Positions 8,793 through 17,074 of a DNA stretch of 64,000 bases are shown here, piece by piece. The DNA comes from CAWUEX02 sp038148375 (lineage in GTDB: Bacteria; Pseudomonadota; Alphaproteobacteria; Rhodospirillales; Rhodospirillaceae). The position numbers and the translations under genes were made by a program. The DNA lies in contig JAYQVH010000011.1 in assembly GCA_038148375.1 (NCBI GenBank), positions 42,529-106,528 of the forward strand, in the 5' to 3' direction. The number at the start of each line of letters is the position of its first letter. Position 1 is the first letter of the stretch. The notes under the pieces are model-generated. The model was not told the DNA's origin. It worked only from the letters and a program-made list of their open reading frames with translations, and did not search any database.

Positions 8793-9204
8793 GCCCGTAG
8801 TTTGGACAGATGATCGCATTGCTAAACTCAAGAAGCTTTGGGCCGAAGGCCTGACGACGGGTGAAATCGGCAAACGCTTGGGCGTATCAAAAAATGCCGT
8901 CGTAGGCAAAGCGCATCGCTTGGGCCTGAAGAGCCGGCCGTCTCCGATCCGGCGCACGACCAAGAAGGCCGCGCCGAAAAAAGAAGTCAGCAAGGTTTTC
9001 ACGCTGGCGGACCTCACCAATCAGACCTGCCGCTGGCCACATGGCGACCCCAAGGAAGACGATTTTCATTTCTGCGGTAAGCCGGTCGTGCAAGGTAAGC
9101 CATACTGCTCCGATCACTGCGAGTACGCGTATGTCGGTTCAAATCGTGGCAGCAGTTCGAGTTCCTCCAGCAGCAGCGCCAGCCGTACCGTAAGCGCGGC
9201 GTAA
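8791..9204 (+). CDS. gcrA: GcrA cell-cycle transcriptional regulator
   Basis: Alphaproteobacterial master regulator that binds RNA polymerase holoenzyme and activates promoters carrying methylated GANTC sites (known for Caulobacter GcrA). 137 aa. The N-terminal helix-turn-helix reads WTDDRIAKLKKLWAEG then TGEIGKRLGVSKNAVVGKAH (about 5-42). A basic linker (RRTTKKAAPKK) follows, then a C-terminal segment with Cys80, Cys95, Cys106 and Cys110 (TCRWP...FCGKP...YCSDHC). The protein ends in nine consecutive serines and a short tail, a low-complexity end I do not associate with the family. GAGGTG (8781-8786) is the ribosome-binding site. A GANTC site (GACTC, 8709-8713) lies upstream. Confidence 0.93.
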   Translation: MPVVWTDDRIAKLKKLWAEGLTTGEIGKRLGVSKNAVVGKAHRLGLKSRPSPIRRTTKKAAPKKEVSKVFTLADLTNQTCRWPHGDPKEDDFHFCGKPVVQGKPYCSDHCEYAYVGSNRGSSSSSSSSSASRTVSAA

Positions 9205-9218
9205 TCCCGGCGGAAATG

Positions 9219-10187
9219 TCAGACGACCCGGTGGAGGGGCGGTCTGCCTGCCAGTACCGCTTCCAGATTGTCGATCGCCAGCATGCCCATGGCCTCCCGT
9301 GTCTCTTCAGTGGCACTGCCCAAGTGCGGTAGGAGAAACACATTGTCGAGGTCCCGGTAGCGGATATCCAGGTCCGGTTCGTTGGTGAAAACGTCCAATC
9401 CAGCGGCGCCGATCCGTCCCGACTTCAGCGCGGAAATCAGCGCATCATCATCGACGATCTGACCCCGCGCGGTGTTCACGACAATGGCGCGCTCCGGCAG
9501 TCTCGCGATGCGTTCGGCGTTGAGGAACCCTTCGGTTTCTTTGGTCAGTGGCGCGTGCAAGCTCAAGAATTCGCTGCGCGTCAGAAATTCGTCCAGGTCG
9601 GCGACGTAGGCCGCATCCATTCCGGCGGCGTCCGTAGGACGCCGGTTGTGATAGATCACCTTAAGGCCGAACCCGACAGCCCGCCGCGCAACGGCGGCTC
9701 CGATACGCCCCATGCCGAAGATGCCGAGTGTCTTGCCCGCGAGATCGGTGCCGATCAGTTGGGTCGGGCGCCATCCTGGCCATTCATCTTGACGGACCAT
9801 TCGCTCGCCGGCGCCGGCGTGACGTGCGGCGCCGAGGAGCAGTAGGAATGCGATGTCGGCGGTGGCCTCCGTAAGCACGCCGGGCGTGTTGGTGACGATG
9901 ATACCGCGCGCCTTTGCGGCGTCGAGCGCGACATAATCGTAGCCCACCGAAAAAAGCGAGATCACTTTGACGCTGTCCGGAAGCGCGGCGATGGCGTCCG
10001 CCTCGAGCTTTTCCGCGGGGGAGGCGATCAGCGCATCGGCATCACCCACCAGATCCAAAAGGGAATCCCGGTCGTAAGCGCGGTCATCGTCGCCCCATAT
10101 GACATCGAAACCTGAATTCAGGCGGTCTTCGCATGGAACTGGCAGGCGCCGTGTAACGGCAACACGAGGGCGATCGGACGTAGACAT
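9219..10187 (-). CDS. D-2-hydroxyacid dehydrogenase (GhrB/glyoxylate reductase-like)
   Basis: NAD(P)-dependent D-isomer-specific 2-hydroxyacid dehydrogenase, 322 aa. Nucleotide-binding GMGRIG at about 158-163 with the preceding GKTLGIFG. Catalytic triad Arg241 (VNTARGQIVDD), Glu270 (DVFTNEPDL) and His288 (LLPHLGSAT). The phosphate-contact region (IYHNRRPTD, about 178-186) has Arg residues, suggesting NADP preference as in glyoxylate/hydroxypyruvate reductases. The exact 2-oxoacid substrate cannot be fixed. It is convergent with gcrA (14 bp between stops). Confidence 0.93.
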   Translation of the reverse strand: MSTSDRPRVAVTRRLPVPCEDRLNSGFDVIWGDDDRAYDRDSLLDLVGDADALIASPAEKLEADAIAALPDSVKVISLFSVGYDYVALDAAKARGIIVTNTPGVLTEATADIAFLLLLGAARHAGAGERMVRQDEWPGWRPTQLIGTDLAGKTLGIFGMGRIGAAVARRAVGFGLKVIYHNRRPTDAAGMDAAYVADLDEFLTRSEFLSLHAPLTKETEGFLNAERIARLPERAIVVNTARGQIVDDDALISALKSGRIGAAGLDVFTNEPDLDIRYRDLDNVFLLPHLGSATEETREAMGMLAIDNLEAVLAGRPPLHRVV

Positions 10188-10551
10188 AGGTGAATTTCAA
10201 TCGGTAGGAGCATCATCGAAGCCGAAGTGATCGCACTGTCCTCCGATATCGGTCAAGCATCGCGCTCTGGGATGTAGCTTCGGTTGGAGTGAGAGGCTTC
10301 AATCGCCGATGCAGCCGGCTCCGGATTCACCCTCCACGGTCCTGGGACGCGAAAAATCCGGCGGATAGAATGTGTCGTAATAATATACAATAAGTAGTAA
10401 ATTACTCGTAATAGTATAGTGTATATGCCTGTCGGCAATTAATGTGTATACATGTTCTTTGAGGTCTACCAACGTGTTACAAGAAATCGGGGTATTGCCT
10501 GTGGTGGAACTCAGGCATAGTCGGTTTTTCGCCTGAACGGATCAGCAGCGC
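10188..10551. other. Intergenic region with AT-rich core, no gene seen
   Basis: This 364-bp divergent gap separates the dehydrogenase start from the metallo-hydrolase start and should hold both promoters. Its centre (about 10370-10450) is strikingly AT-rich compared with its surroundings and contains the palindrome AGTAAATTACT (10395-10405). A short reverse-strand open frame (10253-10438) has no recognisable features or ribosome-binding site and I do not call it. Confidence 0.6.
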
Positions 10552-11379
10552 ATGACTTTAGCGGTAAAGTTTTGGGGAGTAAGAGGCAGCATTGCATGTC
10601 CATCGCCACAGCATGTTGTGTATGGCGGGAATACAAGTTGCCTGGAAGTTTACGCTGGAGACAAGCGCATCATCCTTGATGCCGGCACCGGTATTCGCCA
10701 GCTCGGTAACGATTTCATTCGTGACGGCGTCAAAGAGGGGATGATTCTCCTTACCCATACTCATTGGGATCATATCAACGGCTTTCCGTTTTTCGGTCCG
10801 GCCTTTTTGCCGCGTAGCCGGTTTGCCATCCACGCGGGTCACTTGCAGGAACTCGGGGGCATCGAAAACGTTCTTGCCAATCAAATGGCAAACCCGACCT
10901 TTCCAGTGCCTTTGGAAGCCCTTCAAGTCGATCTGGACTTTGTGGACTTCGAGGCGGGCGACACCTGGAATATCTACGAAGACGTCAAACTTATCACCCA
11001 GGGGCTCAACCATCCGAACGGCGCGACAGGGTATAGGATCGAATACGGAGGCAAGTCGATCTGCTATGTCACGGATACGGAACATGTGGTCGGTAAGCCC
11101 GACGAGCACGTGCTGGCGCTGATCGAGGGCGCCGACCTGGTCGTCTATGACTCCACCTATACCGATGAAGAGTTCCCGGCCAAGATCGGTTGGGGTCATT
11201 CAACGTGGGAAGAAGGTGTCCGCTTGTGCAAGCAGGCCAACGTGAAGCAGCTTGCGATTTTCCATCACGATCCCGATCACAATGATGACTTCATGCGTGA
11301 CATTGAGCTTAAAGCCCGGGATGTTTGGGAAGGCAGCCTGGTCGCACGCGAGCAGATGATTCTGACACCGGGATCCTAA
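10552..11379 (+). CDS. Metallo-beta-lactamase-fold hydrolase (phosphodiesterase-like)
   Basis: Soluble binuclear metal hydrolase, 275 aa. Metal ligands: H69-T-H71-W-D73-H74 (THTHWDHINGFPFF), His154 (GLNHPNGATGYRI), Asp175 (YVTDTEH) and a C-terminal HHDPDH motif (about 238-243). The opening VKFWGVRGSI and the DAGTGIRQLG strand are typical of the branch that includes PhnP and class III cyclic-nucleotide phosphodiesterase-like proteins. Substrate unproven. A nucleotide cyclase gene lies 3.3 kb downstream, so a cyclic-nucleotide role is possible but only inferred. Confidence 0.88.
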   Translation: MTLAVKFWGVRGSIACPSPQHVVYGGNTSCLEVYAGDKRIILDAGTGIRQLGNDFIRDGVKEGMILLTHTHWDHINGFPFFGPAFLPRSRFAIHAGHLQELGGIENVLANQMANPTFPVPLEALQVDLDFVDFEAGDTWNIYEDVKLITQGLNHPNGATGYRIEYGGKSICYVTDTEHVVGKPDEHVLALIEGADLVVYDSTYTDEEFPAKIGWGHSTWEEGVRLCKQANVKQLAIFHHDPDHNDDFMRDIELKARDVWEGSLVAREQMILTPGS

Positions 11380-11425
11380 GCCGTCTTCCCGATTTCATGT
11401 CTATAGCGGCGGACGATGTGCGCCT

Positions 11426-12715
11426 CTACCGTTCGCGGAAAGCTTCATTTTTCAGTTTGAGTACCGGCTTAATCAAGTAATCCATCACGGATTTCGTGCC
11501 GGTTTGAATATCGACGGTTGCGCCCATTCCCGGCGAGATCAAATATCCGTCCTCTCGTTCACCAAGCCAGGGCTTCGTCGTTTCGATTATCACCTTGAAG
11601 TAAGGAGGTGCGTTTTCGGGAACAGTGGAGTCCGGCGCAACCGACACCACTTTGCCGTCGATGCCGCCGTAGCGCGCGTAATCGTAGGTATCGATTTTTA
11701 CGGTTGCGGGCTGGCCGGCCTGAACAAACCCCCTGTCCATTGGGTTGAGACGCGCTTCAATGACAAGGGTGTCTTCGGAGGGGACGATATCCAGGATGGG
11801 TTCACCGGGCCGCACCACACCGCCGATCGTGGCGTAGCGCATGTTTTTAACGACGCCGGTAATCGGGCTGCGGATCGTGGTTCGGGTCTGCTGGTCATTG
11901 GCGGTTTCGAGCAGTTCGCGGGTGCGCGCGATGCTGACTTCGGTCTCCCCGAGCTGTTCACGTGCTTCGCGGGCGAAGCGCAAGTCCAGCTCTTGTATGC
12001 GTTCCTGCGCCTCCGCGAGAGCGGCGCGGGCGCGGAGGAGGGCTTCGCTTAAAGCCGCGACTTCCCCTTCGAGGCTTTCGACCTCGCTCTCAATCTGCAA
12101 ATGCTCCATGGGTGACTGCAGCTTGTCTTTGAGCAGGTCCTCGGACATCGCGAGCCGTTCGCGCGCCAAACCTAAGCTGATGCGTACAGCGTTCAGCCGG
12201 ACTTCGACCTCCTTCACGTCTTGAGACCGCTGCACAGCTTGACCTTCCAAGACCGCCCGGGTGCTGTTCAACTCCCGCTGGCGCGCATCATAAGCTTGCT
12301 GTTCGGCTGCGACGATGCTCGCAACATTCGCGCCGACATCTGTCGGGAGATCAAGCGGTGTGGTGTTTGCTTCCGCTTCCAATCGGGCTTTGCGCAACAG
12401 CAGGCCGTCCAGGCGTACTTGCAGTTCTTCGACATTGGTCACGGTTCCCGCCAAATCGAGTTGGACCAACGGCGTGCCTTCCCGCACGGTATCGCCCTCG
12501 CGGACGTAAAGCTCGTCGATGATGCCGCCTTCGAGGTGCTGGATCGTTTTTACCCGTCCTTGTGGGACCACTTCCCCCGGCGCGATTGCAACTTCGTCGA
12601 GATGCGCAAACAGCGACCACAGCAGAAACAGGGCAAGTAACGACATGATCGCGTAAGCGACCGTGCGCCAACCCGGTGCTTCATGCTGGTCTAATAAGTC
12701 GTCAAGTTGACTCAT
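11426..12715 (-). CDS. Type I secretion membrane-fusion protein, HlyD family
   Basis: Periplasmic adaptor of a type I secretion system, 429 aa. A short cytoplasmic N-terminus precedes one membrane anchor (about 20-38, VAYAIMSLLALFLLWSLFA). Then come the HlyD family motif GRVKTIQHLEGGIIDELYVREGD, a long Glu/Leu/Arg-rich coiled coil (about 95-285), the second lipoyl half (TTIRSPITGVVKNMRYATIG) and the C-terminal beta-barrel ending near ISPGMGATVDIQTG. Length and architecture match HlyD/PrtE/LapC. It starts 18 bp after the ABC exporter stop on the same strand, so the two are an operon. Confidence 0.94.
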   Translation of the reverse strand: MSQLDDLLDQHEAPGWRTVAYAIMSLLALFLLWSLFAHLDEVAIAPGEVVPQGRVKTIQHLEGGIIDELYVREGDTVREGTPLVQLDLAGTVTNVEELQVRLDGLLLRKARLEAEANTTPLDLPTDVGANVASIVAAEQQAYDARQRELNSTRAVLEGQAVQRSQDVKEVEVRLNAVRISLGLARERLAMSEDLLKDKLQSPMEHLQIESEVESLEGEVAALSEALLRARAALAEAQERIQELDLRFAREAREQLGETEVSIARTRELLETANDQQTRTTIRSPITGVVKNMRYATIGGVVRPGEPILDIVPSEDTLVIEARLNPMDRGFVQAGQPATVKIDTYDYARYGGIDGKVVSVAPDSTVPENAPPYFKVIIETTKPWLGEREDGYLISPGMGATVDIQTGTKSVMDYLIKPVLKLKNEAFRER

Positions 12716-12733
12716 CCGGACATCGTCCTTGAG

Positions 12734-14551
12734 TTATTCCGCCGGGCGCGCTGTTTTCGCGGCCGGCGGACCATCTACCTTTTTCAAGGGAATGGCGACA
12801 GGTTTCGATTGTTGCTGCGTTTCGGCCCGTTTCTTGGCCAAGGCCTCCATCACCTTTTGAGTCGGCCCGGCCATCTGGATGCGGCCGTGATCCATGATGA
12901 TCACGTTGTTGCATGCTTGCAGAAGCACCGGGCTGTGGGTGACCAGGATAATGGTATGCGACGCACCCAGTTCAGCGAGTGTCGCGCGCAGGTTCGCTTC
13001 CGCGTCCTTATCAAGACTGCCGGACGGTTCGTCCATCACAATGACCGGCGGGTCGCCGACAAGGGCGCGCGCAATCGCGATGCGCTGGCGCATCCCGCCC
13101 GATAGGAGTGACCCCGCTTCGCCCACCTGGGTGCCATAGCCGTCCTGGAGATCGGTCAGCAAGTCATGCGCCTGGGCGAGCTTGGCGGCGCGCACGATCT
13201 CCTCATCGGGTGCGTCTGGATGGGTTTGCGCGATGTTGTCTTTGACCGTCCCGTTAAACAGGACGCATTCCTGAGGCACGTAGCCGATCCACTTTGCCAG
13301 CGCGCCGCGGGAAAACTGTTTGATGTCCGCGCCGTCAAGCAGTACACGCCCGCTCACGGGGCGGTAGAGGCCGAGCAGCAGTTTCAGCAGTGTGGTCTTG
13401 CCGCTGCCGTTCGCCCCCATGATCGCGGTTACACCTCCCGGTGCAATGTCGAGTTTAATACCGTCAACCACGGGCGGTGCGTTCTCACTGTATCTGAAAG
13501 CGGTATCCTCGAATGTGATGCGGCCTTTGGGGCGTTCCAACGCAATGACGTTTTCGGTCTTGTCCTCAACTTCGGCGAAAACTTTTCCCAGACGTTCTAC
13601 GGATTGTCCGAACGAGACGTAATTACGCCACGCGCCGACGAGTTGGTTCAGCGGCCCGAGCAATCTTCCGCTCAGCATGTTCGCGGCGATCAGACCGCCG
13701 ATTGTCAAATTTTGGTTCATGATCGCTAAGGCGCCGACTGTTGTCATCGCGACTGTCGTGAACATCGTCAGAGCATGCCCCGCGTTGACAAAGGCATCCG
13801 TCTTGGTCCCGCGGATGATCGATTGCTTGATGGCCTCGGCCTGCCGGTCTTCCCAGTGGGGGCGCAAATGCCCGGCCATATCCAACGCTTTGATCGTGCT
13901 CCGCCCCATAATCATTTCGGATATCAAGCCGTCCCGGCTGATGACTTTCGTTTTCTCCTCTTCGGCGGCGGCGGCGACGATCTTTCCGGAGCGCCAGGCC
14001 AGCACGAGAAAAACCGCGAATACGATGACCAGGACCCAGGCTACAGGCCAGGCAATGAGGAACACAACCGATAAAAACAAAATCGCAAAGGGCAGGTCTG
14101 CACACAGAATTGCGGACGCGCCCGAAAGCGTGTTGCGGACGGCTTCTACATCGCGGAACAACAATTGCCAGTAGGAGGCCGGGCGGCTTTCGAGGTTACG
14201 CAGCGGCAAAGCCATGATCTTCTCGAATAATCGACGCCCGACGGAAACGTCGAGTTTCAATGCGACGCTTTGCATCACCTTGGCGCGCGTCTGGCGTAGA
14301 ATAAAGTCAAAAGCGATGACGATTACCATCCCGATGACCAAGCCTTGCAGCGTGGTCAGGCCGGCGTGGAAGACGACCCGATCGTAGACCTGAAGCACAA
14401 ACACCGGGACCGCGACAGCGATCAGATTGACGAAAAGGGATACCGTCAGAACTTCCTTGAACATTGGTTTCAAAGGGTCAAGGAACTTCTTGAGCCAGGC
14501 ACGGTCCGCGTGGGCGAAAAAGCCGCCAGATTTGGTCAGGTCTTGTGACAT
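12734..14551 (-). CDS. Type I secretion ABC transporter (PrtD/LapB-like)
   Basis: Inner-membrane ATPase/permease fusion that energises type I secretion, 605 aa. The transmembrane domain (about 30-300) holds five to six helices. The nucleotide-binding domain has Walker A GANGSGKTT at 379-387, signature LLSGGMRQR at 482-490 and Walker B VIVMDEPSGSLD at 503-514. There is no N-terminal C39 peptidase and too little sequence for a C39-like domain, so the substrate should carry a C-terminal signal and not a double-glycine leader. No RTX-type substrate is visible in this window. A Lys/Pro-rich C-terminal tail of about 40 residues follows the ATPase. Confidence 0.94.
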   Translation of the reverse strand: MSQDLTKSGGFFAHADRAWLKKFLDPLKPMFKEVLTVSLFVNLIAVAVPVFVLQVYDRVVFHAGLTTLQGLVIGMVIVIAFDFILRQTRAKVMQSVALKLDVSVGRRLFEKIMALPLRNLESRPASYWQLLFRDVEAVRNTLSGASAILCADLPFAILFLSVVFLIAWPVAWVLVIVFAVFLVLAWRSGKIVAAAAEEEKTKVISRDGLISEMIMGRSTIKALDMAGHLRPHWEDRQAEAIKQSIIRGTKTDAFVNAGHALTMFTTVAMTTVGALAIMNQNLTIGGLIAANMLSGRLLGPLNQLVGAWRNYVSFGQSVERLGKVFAEVEDKTENVIALERPKGRITFEDTAFRYSENAPPVVDGIKLDIAPGGVTAIMGANGSGKTTLLKLLLGLYRPVSGRVLLDGADIKQFSRGALAKWIGYVPQECVLFNGTVKDNIAQTHPDAPDEEIVRAAKLAQAHDLLTDLQDGYGTQVGEAGSLLSGGMRQRIAIARALVGDPPVIVMDEPSGSLDKDAEANLRATLAELGASHTIILVTHSPVLLQACNNVIIMDHGRIQMAGPTQKVMEALAKKRAETQQQSKPVAIPLKKVDGPPAAKTARPAE

Positions 14552-14685
14552 GTCTGATTTATAACCTTTTTTCCCGGTTTTGGCAGCGCCTTCGGCAGGT
14601 GCGCCGAAAACAATGAAAACTCTGTCGCCGCCGCGGCGGAGCCGGTAGGGTATCCCGAAACGTCCAGGCGCCAGGGGGAGTTTGG

Positions 14686-17052
14686 GTGCGCGACGACACG
14701 GTCACACAAACTGAACGCGGTCAAAAAAGGGCCAAGGCAGAGTCCGCCGGAGCGGCGGGTCTGAGCCGCTTTTTCTCGTTTCGTGTTTGGGGGAGGTGGA
14801 TTAACCGTTCCCTCATTCAGACTGGGCGGCTGACCACGCTCCTTGCTCTCGTCGGATTGGTCGCTCTGCGCAACGAAGATCCGGAATTTATGCGTCTGAT
14901 CCGGGCCAAGACGTTCGATACCTATCAGCAGCTGAAGCCACGTCCTTACATGGGGGCGAACAGTCAGGTCGTGGTCATCGACTTAGATGAGGCCAGTCTT
15001 GACGAATTTGGGCAGTGGCCCTGGCCGCGGACACGGTGGGCTGAACTTGTTAAAACTCTTACGGCCATGGGCGCGTCCGCAGTCGCCTTTGACATCGTTT
15101 TTCCCGAAGAAGATACAACGTCCGCGGCAAACCTGGCGGACACCATCCCGGGACTAACCGACGAAACCCGAAACCTTTTAAAAAGTGTCCCGACCAACGA
15201 TGACCTGTTTGCCGCCGCAATCAAAGAGAGCGGTATTGTTGTGATGGGACACACGCCCTTGACCGTCGAACGTTCGGTGGTGGGGTACACGCGCAGTTCC
15301 CTGCGTGGGCAACTGGGTGCCGATCCGACGCCATGGGTCGAGAACCACCGCTTCATTCTTCGCAATGTCGAGGTGTTGGACCGCGCTGCCGAAGGGCGTG
15401 GCGTGTTCAGCGCCGCCGAGGACCGCCTTGACGGTATTGTCCGGCGCATACCCATGCTGGTCGCCAGTCCTAGAGGGATTTTTCCATCCCTGTCGCTTGA
15501 GTCGATCCGCGTTCACTTGGGCGCCCGCAATGTTATCGTCGAAACGGACGAGAACGACGGCGTTCAACGTGTCATCCTGCAAAAGCTTCGGCCGACCCGG
15601 GAAAACATCGAGATTTCGGTCGACCGCAATGCACGCGTCTGGGTCTATTACACGCCCAACAGTGAATACAAAAATAATTACATTTCTGCCGCCTCGGTCC
15701 TGGCCGGACGTGTGGATGAGAGTGCGGTGAAGGGAAAAATCGCCCTGATCGGCACGTCGTCGCAGGGCCTATTCGATGTGCGCGCCACGCCACTTGATCC
15801 CGTGCTTCCGGGTGTCGAGGTTCACGCCAACATCATTGAAAACGTATTTAACGGTACGCAGTTGACCCGGCTTGATATCGCCGACGGTTACGAAGTGCTC
15901 GCCGCCATCACCATCGGCTTGGTGATGATCATTATCACGCCTCTGCTTGGCGCCCGCTGGTCGATGATCGTATTCGTCGCCGGTACCGTGGCGATGATCT
16001 GGTTTTCCTGGAACGCTTTCGACCAGCGCCTTGAGTTATGGGACCCTGGCTTCCCGGTCATCGTTGCAATTCTGTTCTACGCCTTTTTGACCTATGCCGC
16101 CTTCACACGGGAGGAAGCGCAGCGAAAGCAGGTGCGCTCGGCGTTTGGCCAATACCTGTCACCTGATCTCGTGAAGAAGCTCGCGGACGATCCTGACCAG
16201 CTTACGCTTGGCGGGGAAATGCGCGAGATGACCTTTATGTTTTGCGATGTGCGCGGCTTCACATCGATATCCGAATTATTCGATGCCCAGGGTCTGACAA
16301 GCCTGATCAACCGGTTCCTGACACCCATGACGAACGTCATCTTGGCCAACAACGGCACCATCGACAAATACATGGGCGATTGCATCATGGCATTCTGGAA
16401 TGCGCCTCTCTTGGATGAAGACCATTCCCGCGATGCCTGTGCGTCGGCGCTGCGTATGATTGAGGAGCTCAAAGAGGTCAACGATGGGCTGGAAAAAGAT
16501 GCACAAGACGAGGGGCGCGAGCACCGGCCCATCAACATCGGCATCGGCCTGAATTCTGGCGAGGCGTGTGTCGGCAACATGGGGTCCGAGCAAAGGTTCG
16601 ATTACTCGGTTCTTGGCGACAATGTGAACTTGGCCTCCCGTTTAGAGGGGCAGTCGAAAACCTACGGCGTGACGATCGTGCTCGGTGATAACACGGTGGC
16701 ATTGGCGCCTGATTACGCAACGTTGGAGCTTGATCTGATCAAGGTGAAAGGCAAGACGGAAGCGGTGCGTATTTTCGCATTGCTCGGTACGCCGGAGGTA
16801 GCGCGATCAGACGCCTTCCAGCAGCTCCGTGATCTGCATTTGCACGTATTGGAGCGGTATCGCGCTCAGGATTGGGCGGGTGCGCGCGATGCGATTGCCA
16901 AGGCAAACGATCTGATCGCGCAAATGGATGGGCAGGGACTTGTTCATGAACTTCCGGCGTTTTACCGCCTTTACGAGGAGCGGATGGTTCAATTTGAGCA
17001 GGCCCCGCCGCCGGCGGACTGGGACGGTGTATTCGTGGCGACGAGCAAGTAG
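14686..17052 (+). CDS. CHASE2-domain adenylate/guanylate cyclase
   Basis: Membrane-bound class III nucleotide cyclase, 788 aa. After a cytoplasmic N-terminus and one membrane helix (about 42-60), an extracytoplasmic CHASE2 sensor occupies about 75-410 (VVVIDLDEASLDEFGQWPWP, VAFDIVFPEEDT, GKIALIGTSSQGLFDVRATP). Three membrane helices follow (about 405-475), then the cyclase domain from about 510: MTFMFCDVRGFTSISE with metal-binding Asp, IDKYMGDCIMAFWNAP with the second metal Asp, and SVLGDNVNLASRLEG. All metal and transition-state residues I know appear present, so it should be active. The start is GTG. It lies divergent from the secretion ABC gene and convergent with tolC. Confidence 0.93.
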   Translation: MRDDTVTQTERGQKRAKAESAGAAGLSRFFSFRVWGRWINRSLIQTGRLTTLLALVGLVALRNEDPEFMRLIRAKTFDTYQQLKPRPYMGANSQVVVIDLDEASLDEFGQWPWPRTRWAELVKTLTAMGASAVAFDIVFPEEDTTSAANLADTIPGLTDETRNLLKSVPTNDDLFAAAIKESGIVVMGHTPLTVERSVVGYTRSSLRGQLGADPTPWVENHRFILRNVEVLDRAAEGRGVFSAAEDRLDGIVRRIPMLVASPRGIFPSLSLESIRVHLGARNVIVETDENDGVQRVILQKLRPTRENIEISVDRNARVWVYYTPNSEYKNNYISAASVLAGRVDESAVKGKIALIGTSSQGLFDVRATPLDPVLPGVEVHANIIENVFNGTQLTRLDIADGYEVLAAITIGLVMIIITPLLGARWSMIVFVAGTVAMIWFSWNAFDQRLELWDPGFPVIVAILFYAFLTYAAFTREEAQRKQVRSAFGQYLSPDLVKKLADDPDQLTLGGEMREMTFMFCDVRGFTSISELFDAQGLTSLINRFLTPMTNVILANNGTIDKYMGDCIMAFWNAPLLDEDHSRDACASALRMIEELKEVNDGLEKDAQDEGREHRPINIGIGLNSGEACVGNMGSEQRFDYSVLGDNVNLASRLEGQSKTYGVTIVLGDNTVALAPDYATLELDLIKVKGKTEAVRIFALLGTPEVARSDAFQQLRDLHLHVLERYRAQDWAGARDAIAKANDLIAQMDGQGLVHELPAFYRLYEERMVQFEQAPPPADWDGVFVATSK

Positions 17053-17074
17053 TCCCCGGCGTCCTTGCCGCGGT

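Noticed and set aside
10253..10438. 61-codon reverse frame in the AT-rich gap
   Set aside because: No ribosome-binding site or recognisable feature; probably non-coding promoter DNA.
12734..14551. Secretion ABC protein as a bacteriocin exporter with a C39 peptidase
   Set aside because: The N-terminus is too short for a peptidase domain and lacks its catalytic Cys/His motifs.
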